Below are positions 1 to 7,200 of a stretch of 7,777 nucleotides of DNA, piece by piece (position 1 is the first letter of the stretch; every line of letters begins with the position of its first letter). The notes beneath the pieces are model-generated. The model was not told where the DNA came from and did not search any database. It was given only the letters and a program-made list of their open reading frames with translations. Location: contig CALMNS010000493.1 of assembly GCA_937871635.1 (NCBI GenBank), positions 1-7,777 on the forward strand. The letters are read 5' to 3'. This DNA is from an uncultured Solirubrobacter sp. (lineage in GTDB: Bacteria > Actinomycetota > Thermoleophilia > Solirubrobacterales > Solirubrobacteraceae). The position numbers and the translations under genes were made by a program.

Positions 1-794
1 TTGAAGAACTGCGCCGCGACCCCGTAGCGGTAGAGCTTGTTGTCCCAGAGGCGGCTCAGCGCCCCGCTCGAGACGCCCTCCACCTCCTGGCTCTGCTCCA
101 CCGGCGTCGACATCCTCCGGAAGGCGATGAGCACCCAGATGAGGACGAGCACGGCCGCGATCCCGAGGTAGGGACCGAGCACGAGCGCCAGGTCGGACTC
201 CTGGCTCTCCTTCAGCTCGGCCGGGCTCATGATCGTCTTCGACGTCTCCGAGGTGATCTGGGGCAGGATCAGCAGCGCGCCGAGGAGGACCCCGACGTTC
301 GCGCCGACCGGGTTGAACGACTGCGCGAGGTTGAGCCGCTGCGTCGCGCTCTCCTCGGGACCCATCGCGATCACGAAGGGATTGGCGGAGGTCTCGAGGA
401 TCGAGAGCCCGGCCGCGAGCACGAACAGGGCGGCGAGGAAGAACCCGTACTCGAGCGCCTGGCTCGCGGGGATGAACAGCAGCCCGCCGATGGCGGCCAG
501 ACCGAGCCCGGTGAGGACGCCGGTCTTGTAGCCGAAGCGCCGGTTGATCAGCGCCGCGGGGATGGCCAGGGAGAAGTAGGCCCCGTAGTAGGCGAACTGG
601 ACCAGCGCCGACTGGAAGTTCGACATGTCGAAGATGCTCCGGAACACGCCGACCAGCACGTCGGTGAGGTTGGCGGCCGACCCCCACGCCGCGAAGCACA
701 GGACGAGCAGGATGAACGGGACGGTGAGCCCTGGGTAGACCAGCCGTGCCTTTGCTCGGTGCGGTTCTGCCTGCGCCGCGGACGCTGACGCCAT
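1..794 (-). CDS. FucP-family MFS sugar:H+ symporter (partial, C-terminus beyond window)
   Basis: This is the N-terminal half (264 codons) of a major facilitator transporter that resembles E. coli L-fucose/H+ symporter FucP along its length. Six hydrophobic segments are visible at about residues 22-40, 63-83, 92-109, 115-134, 158-178 and 204-226, followed by the start of the central cytoplasmic loop. FucP-like landmarks are Asp45 in the first helix (GSAANLTDVL), Glu134 in GLSILETSANPF, and the RLNLAQSFN segment at about 153-161. These acids line up with the two membrane carboxylates (Asp46, Glu135) that FucP uses for proton coupling. The likely role is proton-driven import of a sugar, perhaps L-fucose or another hexose; the substrate cannot be fixed from half a protein. 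The start chosen is the ATG with complement at 792-794, preceded by a G-rich stretch; a GTG two codons upstream is also possible. The gene follows the dehydrogenase by 79 bases on the same strand, so it could be co-transcribed. Confidence 0.85.
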   Translation of the reverse strand, partial: MASASAAQAEPHRAKARLVYPGLTVPFILLVLCFAAWGSAANLTDVLVGVFRSIFDMSNFQSALVQFAYYGAYFSLAIPAALINRRFGYKTGVLTGLGLAAIGGLLFIPASQALEYGFFLAALFVLAAGLSILETSANPFVIAMGPEESATQRLNLAQSFNPVGANVGVLLGALLILPQITSETSKTIMSPAELKESQESDLALVLGPYLGIAAVLVLIWVLIAFRRMSTPVEQSQEVEGVSSGALSRLWDNKLYRYGVAAQFF

Positions 795-873
795 CCCCAC
801 CCCCGCGTGTCGGAGCGCCAGCCTCGCGACGCCTTGTGCGGAACCGTACCTACGCGCCGCCGACTTTCAAGCG

Positions 874-2048
<1,175 letters not shown>

Positions 2049-2049
<1 letters not shown>

Positions 2050-2903
2050 CAGGCTCCTTCGACCGGCTGGGCCGGCTGTCGCTTGTGCAGGATCTGTCGG
2101 GCCGACGACGGCCCCTCCGGGCTGGTCTCCGAGCGGGCGATGACGCCGGTCTCCGTCAGCGACTTGAAGCGCCGCAGCTCGTCGTGGATCTTCTGGTCGG
2201 GGGCCTGGCCGACGGCCTTCGCCGCCGCGGCCCCGAGCCCGCCACCGCGGACCACGGGCTCGTGGTCGAGGTGGACCTCGGTGCCGCGGTTGCCCGGGGC
2301 GCGCTCGAAGCGCACGTCGCCGGAGGCCTCCAGCGCCGCCGGGTCGAACGCGGTCCACGCGAAGGCGCGGAAGGCGGCGCGGACCTCCGCCTCGGGCCGG
2401 CGGATGGTCACCGCGGTCCGAACCCGCGTGTGCCCACCGCCCGTGTCGTGCTCGACGCCCACTCCGGTGCTGCCGCTCCCGTCCGAGACGTGCGCCCCGT
2501 CCGCGCGCGTCAGCCCGACGGCGGTGAAGAGATCGACGGCGAGGAGGGTGCCGACCACACCCATCGCCCCGAACAGCCGGGCCTCGTCCTCGCGCTTGTG
2601 GCGATAGGCGGCCGCGAGGAGCGTGAGGTCCATGGCGTCGCCGGCGACCCGGGACCACATCCCGATGCGCCGCTGCCGGTTGGCGACGATGTTGAGCGTC
2701 GCGACGTGCTCGCGGACCCCGACGCCGAGCGTCCACGCGACGGCCTTGGGATCGTCCCTGACGCCGATGGCGCGCAGGAACCGTCGCGGCGCGACCGTCA
2801 TCGGCGCGCCGAGCGCCGAGCTGCTCCAACCCAGCGCGTCCGCGAGCCGGACGGGTCCGACGGCGGGCGCGGTCCCGTCGACTCCTTCGGAGGCAGAGTG
2901 CAT
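2049..2903 (-). CDS. SRPBCC (cyclase/dehydrase-like) protein with N-terminal hydrophobic domain
   Basis: A 284-residue two-part protein. Residues about 18-130 form a moderately hydrophobic domain of the type seen ahead of SRPBCC domains (LADALGWSSSALG, then GVREHVATLN and RVAGDAMDLTLL). It has helical, possibly membrane-associated segments near 85-99 and 111-130. Residues about 150-255 are an SRPBCC/polyketide-cyclase-like fold, ending in the family's typical NRGTEVHLDHEP, GGLGAAAAKAVGQAPDQKI and LRRFKSLTETG segments. A polar tail of about 30 residues follows. The SRPBCC fold binds hydrophobic ligands; no enzymatic reaction can be assigned. The start at 2903 is preferred because GAGGA (complement of 2908-2912) lies 4 bases upstream. 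The frame stays open to 3044, but that extension translates into Arg/Gly-rich sequence with no domain character. It overlaps the dehydrogenase start by one base (TGATG), so the two proteins are probably made together and may act in the same process. Confidence 0.82.
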
Positions 2904-2954
2904 GCCGTCCTCGCTGCCCTCGGGCCGCGACGGGAAAACGGTGAGTTCCTCGCC

Positions 2955-2984
2955 GGTCGGCGTCGTGGTAGCTCCACTCCGACC
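2955..2984. repeat. Two-tier inverted repeat in the divergent region
   Basis: Outer arms GGTCGG (2955-2960) and CCGACC (2979-2984) enclose inner arms GTGG (2965-2968) and CCAC (2974-2977) around the 5-base loop TAGCT. The tiers are separated by an asymmetric internal loop. It could be a regulator-binding site or a hairpin in the 5' leader of the SRPBCC transcript. In DNA this GC-rich, short arms like these can arise by chance. Confidence 0.35.
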
Positions 2985-3081
2985 CCATCGCCCTCCGGCA
3001 GTTCCTCGACGACGCCGCCCGCGGGAGCGGCCGACCGGCCCCATGCAAGTCCGTTTTCCGGCAGACGACGCCCGAGGGCGT

Positions 3082-3098
3082 TAGTGTCCCGACACACC
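3082..3098 (+). promoter_or_regulatory. Putative -10 element overlapped by a perfect palindrome before the winged-helix gene
   Basis: TAGTGT (3082-3087) fits the TANNNT -10 pattern common at actinobacterial leaderless or near-leaderless promoters; its last T is 12 bases before the ATG at 3099. Overlapping it is GTGTC-CC-GACAC (3084-3095), a perfect 5-bp inverted repeat. No Shine-Dalgarno is present before the ATG. A DNA-binding protein encoded right after a palindrome that overlaps its own -10 suggests autoregulation. This is inference from position only. Confidence 0.4.
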
Positions 3099-3530
3099 AT
3101 GCCCGCGCCACTGGACAACATCACCGACAGGATCCGGGAGCGCATCTCCGAGATCGACGCGCAGCTCGCCGGCGTCGACGAGCTGACCGCCGAACGCGAC
3201 CAGCTCCGTCAGGCGCTCGCCGCCCTCGGTCAAGCCGACCGGCCCGCGCCGCCGAAGCGATCGGCGCGACGCACCGGCACCCGGCGAAACCGCGCCTCCC
3301 GTCCGACGAAGCCGGCGGCAAGCCGGGCCAAGCGGTCACGCCCCGGCGCGAACCGCGAGCGGATCGTCGCCCACCTGCGTGAGTCGGGCCCGGCGCCGGC
3401 GTCGGCCATCGCGAAGGCGACAGGCATCAACCGCGCTGTCGTCTACAGCAACCTCGCGCAGCTGACGGAGGCCGGCGAGGTCACCCAGCAGGACGACGCC
3501 GGGACGGCGCACTTCGCGCTGACGCCCTAG
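3099..3530 (+). CDS. Small winged-helix DNA-binding protein with coiled-coil N-terminus and basic linker
   Basis: A 143-residue protein in three parts. Residues about 5-43 are a charged heptad-like helix (ITDRIRERISEIDAQLAG through LTAERDQLRQALAAL), likely a dimerising coiled coil. Residues about 48-82 are a disordered linker very rich in Arg, Lys, Pro and Ala. Residues about 84-142 are a winged helix-turn-helix: first helix NRERIVAHLRE, helix-turn-helix ASAIAKATGINRAVVYSNLAQL, then a wing with EVTQQDD and AHFAL. It should bind DNA as a dimer, with the linker adding nonspecific contact. It could be a local transcription factor or a small nucleoid-associated protein. No ligand or metal site is visible. 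The ATG at 3099 is chosen because it begins the coiled coil and follows the presumed -10; the frame is open upstream but reads as noncoding Arg/Pro/Gly-rich sequence that overlaps the divergent gene. It is the first gene of the rightward block. Confidence 0.75.
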   Translation: MPAPLDNITDRIRERISEIDAQLAGVDELTAERDQLRQALAALGQADRPAPPKRSARRTGTRRNRASRPTKPAASRAKRSRPGANRERIVAHLRESGPAPASAIAKATGINRAVVYSNLAQLTEAGEVTQQDDAGTAHFALTP

Positions 3531-3568
3531 CGGCTCGCGCGGCAGCGGCGTGCGCCGGCTGGTCCTGA

Positions 3569-3709
3569 CCGGCCGGCCATCCCGCCCTCGTCGACCTCGT
3601 CGCCGCCGGGCGGCTCCACCCCGAGCGGGTCGCGAGCGCGACGGTGGGCTGGGAGGCGGCGCCGGCCGCGCGGCGCGAGCCGCGGACGAGGCTCATGATC
3701 GAGCGCTGA
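3569..3709 (+). pseudogene. Remnant of the C-terminal end of a medium-chain alcohol dehydrogenase
   Basis: Between the winged-helix stop (3530) and the MOSC start (3739), one frame translates into 46 residues that begin PAGHPALVDLVAAGRLHPER and end EPRTRLMIER before a TGA at 3707-3709. The pattern of LVAAGRL-x-PE, then TVGW-xx-AP, then a basic strand at the extreme C-terminus resembles how many zinc-binding dehydrogenases finish. The frame is closed upstream by a TGA at 3566-3568, and there is no start codon or ribosome site in the right place. It therefore looks like the surviving tail of a gene whose 5' part was deleted. An adjacent frame just upstream (from about 3550, RRLVLTG) could be a little more of it, shifted. 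It is not a copy of the dehydrogenase at 874-2049, whose C-terminus is different. The call rests on motif resemblance alone. Confidence 0.42.
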
Positions 3710-3724
3710 ACGCCGGCCGTCGAC

Positions 3725-3730
3725 TACGGT
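3725..3730 (+). promoter_or_regulatory. Possible near-leaderless -10 for the MOSC gene
   Basis: TACGGT fits TANNNT and ends 9 bases before the ATG at 3739, placing a transcription start within a base or two of the start codon. No Shine-Dalgarno is present upstream of that ATG, which agrees with leaderless translation. No recognisable -35 is seen. Short motifs like this are weak evidence. Confidence 0.3.
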
Positions 3731-3738
3731 GCGACGGC

Positions 3739-4512
3739 ATGGACCGCGTCACCCGAACGCCGGGGGAGCGACATCGTCCGGGCGACCGCGGCCGGGAGGT
3801 CGGACGGGTCGCGGGCCTCTGGCGCTACCCCGTCAAGTCGATGGCCGGCGAGCCGCTCGGCGCGGCGGAGGTGTCGTGGCACGGCGTGTCGGGAGACCGC
3901 CGTTGGGCGTTCGTCCGCGACGGCCTGCAGCGCAGCGGCTTCCCCTACCTGACGATCCGCGAGCGCCCGGAGATGGCGCGCTACCGGCCGGAGCTCGTCG
4001 AGCCGTCGCGGCCCGACCACTCGCCGGCCGTGGTGCACACCCCGGCGGGAGGGGCGCTCGCCGTCGACGACCCGGCGCTGCTCGACGAGCTCGGAGGCCG
4101 CGCGCGGCTGCTCAAGCTCGACCGCGGCCTGTTCGACGCCGCCCCGCTGTCGCTCATCACGACGCGCACGATCGCCGACCTCGGCGGCCTGGTCGGAGCG
4201 GCGCTCGACGTCCGCCGCTTCCGTGCCAACCTCCTCGTCGAGCCGAGCGGGGACGACGCCTACCCCGAGGACGGCTGGGTCGGGGCCACCCTGCGGCTGG
4301 GCTCGGTCCGGATGCGCGTCGACCGGCGCGACCAGCGGTGCGTCGTGGTCAACGTCGACCCGGAAACGACGGAGCGCGACCCGGCGGTCCTGCGGGCGAT
4401 CGCCCGCAACCGGGAGGCCTGCCTGGGCGTGTACGGGACCGTTGTCGCGCCCGGCGCGGCGCGCGGCGGTGACCCTGTCCTCCTCGAGCCCCCGGTGGCC
4501 AGGGGAGACTGA
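3739..4512 (+). CDS. MOSC-domain protein (YcbX/mARC-like fold)
   Basis: A 257-residue protein. Residues about 21-115 are the MOSC N-terminal beta-barrel, with the typical GLWRYPVKSMAGE opening and GVSGDRRWAFV. Residues about 130-252 are the MOSC domain, with RRFRANLLVE at 159-168, GWVGATLRLG and QRCVVVNVDPET. Cys201 in that last segment sits where YcbX and mitochondrial mARC proteins have the cysteine that binds the molybdenum of the cofactor. This suggests a molybdenum-cofactor-binding reductase or sulfur-transfer protein, for example reducing N-hydroxylated compounds. There is no 2Fe-2S ferredoxin domain, so a separate electron donor would be needed. Length is normal for the single-chain family. 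The start is the only ATG before the domain, and the first ~20 residues are an unconserved polar leader. The methyltransferase begins 57 bases after its stop on the same strand, so co-transcription is possible, but I see no functional link. Confidence 0.85.
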   Translation: MDRVTRTPGERHRPGDRGREVGRVAGLWRYPVKSMAGEPLGAAEVSWHGVSGDRRWAFVRDGLQRSGFPYLTIRERPEMARYRPELVEPSRPDHSPAVVHTPAGGALAVDDPALLDELGGRARLLKLDRGLFDAAPLSLITTRTIADLGGLVGAALDVRRFRANLLVEPSGDDAYPEDGWVGATLRLGSVRMRVDRRDQRCVVVNVDPETTERDPAVLRAIARNREACLGVYGTVVAPGAARGGDPVLLEPPVARGD

Positions 4513-4569
4513 GCTGGCTCGTCTGCATTGAGGTCGTGGCCCGTCCCGCTCCCGCGCACTCAAGGACAG

Positions 4570-5403
4570 ATGACGACGATGCCGCTCTACGACGAGATCG
4601 GGCAGGGCTACGCCCACCGCCGCCGCCCCGACCCGCGCATCGCCGCCCGGCTCGAGGCCGCCCTCGAGAGCGCGCGGACCGTGCTCAACGTCGGGGCCGG
4701 CACCGGCGCCTACGAGCCGCGCGGGCGGACCGTCCTGGCCGTCGAGCCGAGCGAGGTCATGATCGGCCAGCGGCCGCGGGAGCTGGCTCCCGCGATCTTG
4801 GGTCGCGCCGAGTCGCTTCCGTTCGTCACCGGCGCCTTCGACGCCGCGCTGGCCGTCCTCACCGTCCACCACTGGTCCGACCCCGGGCGGGGACTCGCCG
4901 AGCTCCGTCGCGTGGCCACCGGCCCGGTCGTGGTCCTCACCTGCGACACGGAGGTGGCCAACCGGGGCTGGCTGGCGAGCCGCTACGCGCCCGAGATCGC
5001 CGCCTGGGACGCCGCCCACTTCCCGTCCCCGCAGCGGATCGCCGCCTGGCTCGGCGGCGCCACGGTCGAGGCCGTTCCGGTCCCGGCCGACTGCACGGAC
5101 GGCTTCCTGATGAGCTTCTGGAGCCACCCCGAGGCCGTCCTCGACCCGGCCGCGCGGGCGGCCACCAGCGGCTTCGCGCGGCTGTCCGAGGCCGAGCAGG
5201 AGCGGATCGCGAGAGCACTGCGCGAGGACCTCGACAGCGGCGCCTGGGACAGTGAGTTCGGGCACCTGCGGTCGCTGCCCGCCTACGACGCCGGGCTCCG
5301 GCTCGTCGTCGCGCACCCGCCACCACCCCGCTCGCAGGGCGGGGTGCGCAGCGGGTCGGCGTTACCATCAACCCCCCCGTTGGGCAGGAGAGGACGTCAC
5401 GCG
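4570..5403 (+). CDS. Class I SAM-dependent methyltransferase, reading frame without its own stop
   Basis: The protein opens MPLYDEIGQGYAHRRRPDPR, followed by SAM motif I VLNVGAGTGAYEP at 38-50. An acidic residue at the end of strand 2 follows (Glu59 in LAVEPS), then a motif II/III region (ESLPFVTGAFDAALAVLTVHHW, about 81-102) and a C-terminal half typical of small-molecule methyltransferases, ending near LRLVVAH at residue 249. The substrate is unknown. The start is ATG 4570 (AAGGA at 4562-4566, only 3 bases away); ATG 4579 is an equally good family start, and TTG 4528 gives an unlikely extension. After residue 249 the translation becomes Pro/Arg/Gly-rich and noncoding-looking. No stop occurs in any forward frame between 5256 and 5404, so the frame continues in phase into the mutase ATG at 5404. 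Either the two are fused, or a small indel hides a stop. The end given is the last base before the mutase start. Confidence 0.78.
5324..5346 (+). other. GC-rich hairpin just after the methyltransferase domain
   Basis: CACCCCGC (5324-5331) and GCGGGGTG (5339-5346) form a perfect 8-bp stem with a 7-base loop, starting 7 bases after the normal end of the methyltransferase fold. No T-tract follows, so intrinsic termination is doubtful. It supports the view that 5317-5403 behaves like an intergenic spacer although it is formally open reading frame. Confidence 0.45.
5386..5394 (+). promoter_or_regulatory. Shine-Dalgarno of the acyl-CoA mutase gene
   Basis: AGGAGAGGA ends 9 bases before the ATG at 5404. 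The purine-rich site fits independent initiation at the mutase ATG, and so argues that the mutase is made as its own protein whatever happens to the methyltransferase frame. Confidence 0.6.
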
Positions 5404-7050
5404 ATGAGCCCGGCCACCACACTCCGCGAGGACCTCGACCGCTGGCGCGAGCGCTACGCGGCCACGCCGGCGCGCGACGCCCCGTTCACGACCCTGTCGG
5501 GCGAGGTGATCCGGCCGCTCTACACCGAGGACGACCTCCCCGAGCCGGAGGAGATCGGCCTGCCGGGCGAGTATCCGTTCACCCGCGGCGTCTACCCGAG
5601 CATGTACCGCGGGCGGCTGTGGACCCTGCGCCAGTTCGCCGGCTTCGGGACGCCGGAGGAGACCAACGAGCGCTTCCGCTACCTCCTCGACCACGGGCAG
5701 ACGGGCCTCTCGACCGCGTTCGACATGCCCTCGCTCATGGGACACGACTCCGACCACCCCCGCTCGGAGGGCGAGGTGGGGCGCGAGGGCGTCGCCGTCG
5801 ACACCGTCGACGACATGGAGACGCTGTTCCAGGGCATCGACGTCGGCGAGGTCTCCGTGTCGATGACCATCAACGCCCCGGCCGCGATCATGATGGCCTA
5901 CTACGTCGTGGCGGCCGAGGCGAAGGGGGTGCCGGCCCACCGCCTCGGCGGTACGATCCAGGCGGACATCCTCAAGGAGTACATCGCCCAGAAGGAGTGG
6001 TGCTTCCCGGTCGACCCGGCGATGCGGCTGCTCGGCGACATGGTCGAGTGGTGCTCGACGCAGATGCCGCGCTGGCACCCCGTCTCCATCTCCGGCTACC
6101 ACATCCGCGAGGCCGGGTCGACGGCCGCCCAGGAGCTCGCCTTCACGCTCAAGGACGGGCTGACCTACGTCGAGCAGGCCGTGGCCCGCGGCCTCGACGT
6201 CGACTCCTTCGCCCCGCGGCTGTCGTTCTTCTTCAACGCGCAGATCGACTTCTTCGAGGAGATCGCCAAGTACCGGGCGGCGCGGCGGATCTGGGCGCGC
6301 GAGCTGCGCGACACCTTCGGCGCGCAGGATCCGAAGTCGTGGCTCATGCGCTTCCACACCCAGACCGCCGGGGTGTCGCTCACCGCCCAGCAGCCGCTCA
6401 ACAACATCACCCGCACGGCGATCGAGGCGCTGGCCGGCGTCCTGGGCGGGACCCAGTCGCTCCACACGAACTCCTACGACGAGGCGCTCGCGCTGCCGTC
6501 GGAGGAGGCGGTGCGGATCGCGGTGCGCACCCAGCAGGTCATCGCCCACGAGACGGGCGTGACGAACACGATCGACCCGCTGGGCGGCTCCTACTTCGTC
6601 GAAGCGCTCACGGACGAGATGGAGCGCCAGGCGTACGGCTACTTCGCCAAGATCGACGAGCTCGGCGGGATGGTGGAGGCGGTGAAGGCGAACTACCCCC
6701 AGCGCGAGATCGCCGACGCGGCCTTCCAGCTCCAGGCCGAGTACGACTCCCACCAGCGGATCCTGGTCGGCGTCAACGACTTCACCGAGGGCGGCGACGG
6801 CGAGATCGCCACCTGGCGCATGGACCCCGCGCTCGAGCGCAAGCAGATCGACCGCGTCCAGGCCGTCAAGGCGGCGCGCGATGGCCGGGCCGTCGAGGCG
6901 ACGCTGACCGCCCTGCGGGCGGCGGCCACGACCGACGCGAACCTCATGCCGCCGCTGCTCGACGCCGCCCGCGCGCACGCCACCGAAGGGGAAATCGTGC
7001 ACGCCCTGCAGGACGTCTGGGGCACCTACACCGAAGTCCCCGTCTTCTGA
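5404..7050 (+). CDS. Coenzyme-B12-dependent acyl-CoA mutase large (catalytic) subunit, isobutyryl-CoA-mutase-like
   Basis: A complete 548-residue large subunit of the methylmalonyl-CoA mutase superfamily. It contains only the substrate-binding TIM barrel and linker. There is no C-terminal B12-binding domain and no DxHxxG motif, so a separate small subunit is required; none is in the window. Family blocks in order are FTRGVYPSMYRGRLWTLRQF (59-78), GLSTAFDMPSLMGHDSDHPR (101-120), SMTINAPAA (153-161), GTIQADILKEYIAQKEW (183-199), SISGYHIREAGST (228-240, with catalytic His233), LSFFFNA (273-279), FHTQTAGVSLTAQQP (317-331) and NLMPPLLDAARAHATEGE (513-530). Substrate-reading positions are Phe78 and Gln196, where methylmalonyl-CoA mutase has Tyr and Arg and isobutyryl-CoA mutase has Phe and Gln. 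Ala105 differs from the Asp of 2-hydroxyisobutyryl-CoA mutase. It probably interconverts isobutyryl- and n-butyryl-CoA, or related acyl-CoAs without a free carboxylate. The start is supported by a Shine-Dalgarno and by family N-termini. Confidence 0.92.
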   Translation: MSPATTLREDLDRWRERYAATPARDAPFTTLSGEVIRPLYTEDDLPEPEEIGLPGEYPFTRGVYPSMYRGRLWTLRQFAGFGTPEETNERFRYLLDHGQTGLSTAFDMPSLMGHDSDHPRSEGEVGREGVAVDTVDDMETLFQGIDVGEVSVSMTINAPAAIMMAYYVVAAEAKGVPAHRLGGTIQADILKEYIAQKEWCFPVDPAMRLLGDMVEWCSTQMPRWHPVSISGYHIREAGSTAAQELAFTLKDGLTYVEQAVARGLDVDSFAPRLSFFFNAQIDFFEEIAKYRAARRIWARELRDTFGAQDPKSWLMRFHTQTAGVSLTAQQPLNNITRTAIEALAGVLGGTQSLHTNSYDEALALPSEEAVRIAVRTQQVIAHETGVTNTIDPLGGSYFVEALTDEMERQAYGYFAKIDELGGMVEAVKANYPQREIADAAFQLQAEYDSHQRILVGVNDFTEGGDGEIATWRMDPALERKQIDRVQAVKAARDGRAVEATLTALRAAATTDANLMPPLLDAARAHATEGEIVHALQDVWGTYTEVPVF

Positions 7051-7092
7051 GGACCGGTTTCGCCCGCGGAGGATGTGGTTAGCTCACGGGCA

Positions 7093-7109
7093 GCCGCTCC
7101 TCGAGCGGC
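7093..7109 (+). terminator. Possible terminator-like hairpin after the mutase
   Basis: GCCGCTC and GAGCGGC form a perfect 7-bp stem with the 3-base loop CTC, 43 bases after the mutase stop. There is no downstream T-run, so it is a weak candidate terminator. It could equally be a structure in the leader of the following acyltransferase transcript. Confidence 0.35.
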
Positions 7110-7140
7110 GGGCACGGCGACCGAACGGGGTGGAGCACCG

Positions 7141-7200
7141 ATGGACCAGGACGACGTCTGCGAGTCAGGCTCCCTCGACGTCGGTCCCCGGGTCGCCTAA
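7141..7200 (+). CDS. Possible 19-residue small ORF / leader peptide
   Basis: An ATG at 7141 opens a 19-residue frame (MDQDDVCESGSLDVGPRVA) ending at TAA 7198-7200. GGAG at 7132-7135 lies 5 bases before the ATG, a better ribosome site than that of the next gene. The TAA ends 4 bases before the acyltransferase ATG at 7205, and the two frames differ. The spacing would allow a terminating ribosome to reinitiate on the acyltransferase, so this may be a translated upstream ORF that couples or tunes expression. The peptide is acidic, has a single Cys and has no recognisable family. It could also be chance, since short frames with G-rich upstream sequence are common at this base composition. Confidence 0.35.
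   Translation: MDQDDVCESGSLDVGPRVA

Larger units (their letters stand above)
2904..3098. promoter_or_regulatory. Divergent intergenic control region
   Basis: This 195-base gap lies between two divergent genes (SRPBCC leftwards, winged-helix protein rightwards), so it must hold promoters for both. It is less G/C-rich in spots than its surroundings. GGAAAACGG (2933-2941) and its exact reverse complement CCGTTTTCC (3051-3059) form a 9-bp inverted pair about 110 bases apart. A separate hairpin lies at 2955-2984 and a palindrome at 3084-3095. I see no convincing -35/-10 pair for the leftward gene. Confidence 0.6.

Noticed and set aside
229..531. Plus-strand 100-codon frame inside the transporter region
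   Set aside because: The minus strand here encodes clear FucP-like helices and motifs; the plus-strand translation has none.
2904..3044. Upstream start at 3044 for the SRPBCC protein
   Set aside because: The extra 47 residues are Arg/Gly-rich without domain character, and GAGGA lies 4 bases before the ATG at 2903.
4528..4569. TTG start at 4528 extending the methyltransferase by 14 residues
   Set aside because: The extension is unlike family N-termini and lacks a ribosome site; AAGGA precedes the ATG at 4570.
3724..5316. Minus-strand open frame of 530 codons opposite the MOSC and methyltransferase genes
   Set aside because: It mirrors the coding strand's codon bias and shows no domain; the plus strand holds recognised families.
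5368..7002. Minus-strand open frame of 544 codons opposite the mutase
   Set aside because: The mutase is strongly conserved on the plus strand; the antisense translation is repetitive Arg/Val/Asp/Leu without family resemblance.
5404..7050. Simple annotation as methylmalonyl-CoA mutase
   Set aside because: The two residues that recognise the methylmalonyl carboxylate are replaced by Phe and Gln, and the B12-binding domain is absent.
7093..7109. Calling this hairpin a definite intrinsic terminator
   Set aside because: The stem is perfect but no T-tract follows, and short GC stems are frequent at this base composition; kept only as a low-confidence feature.
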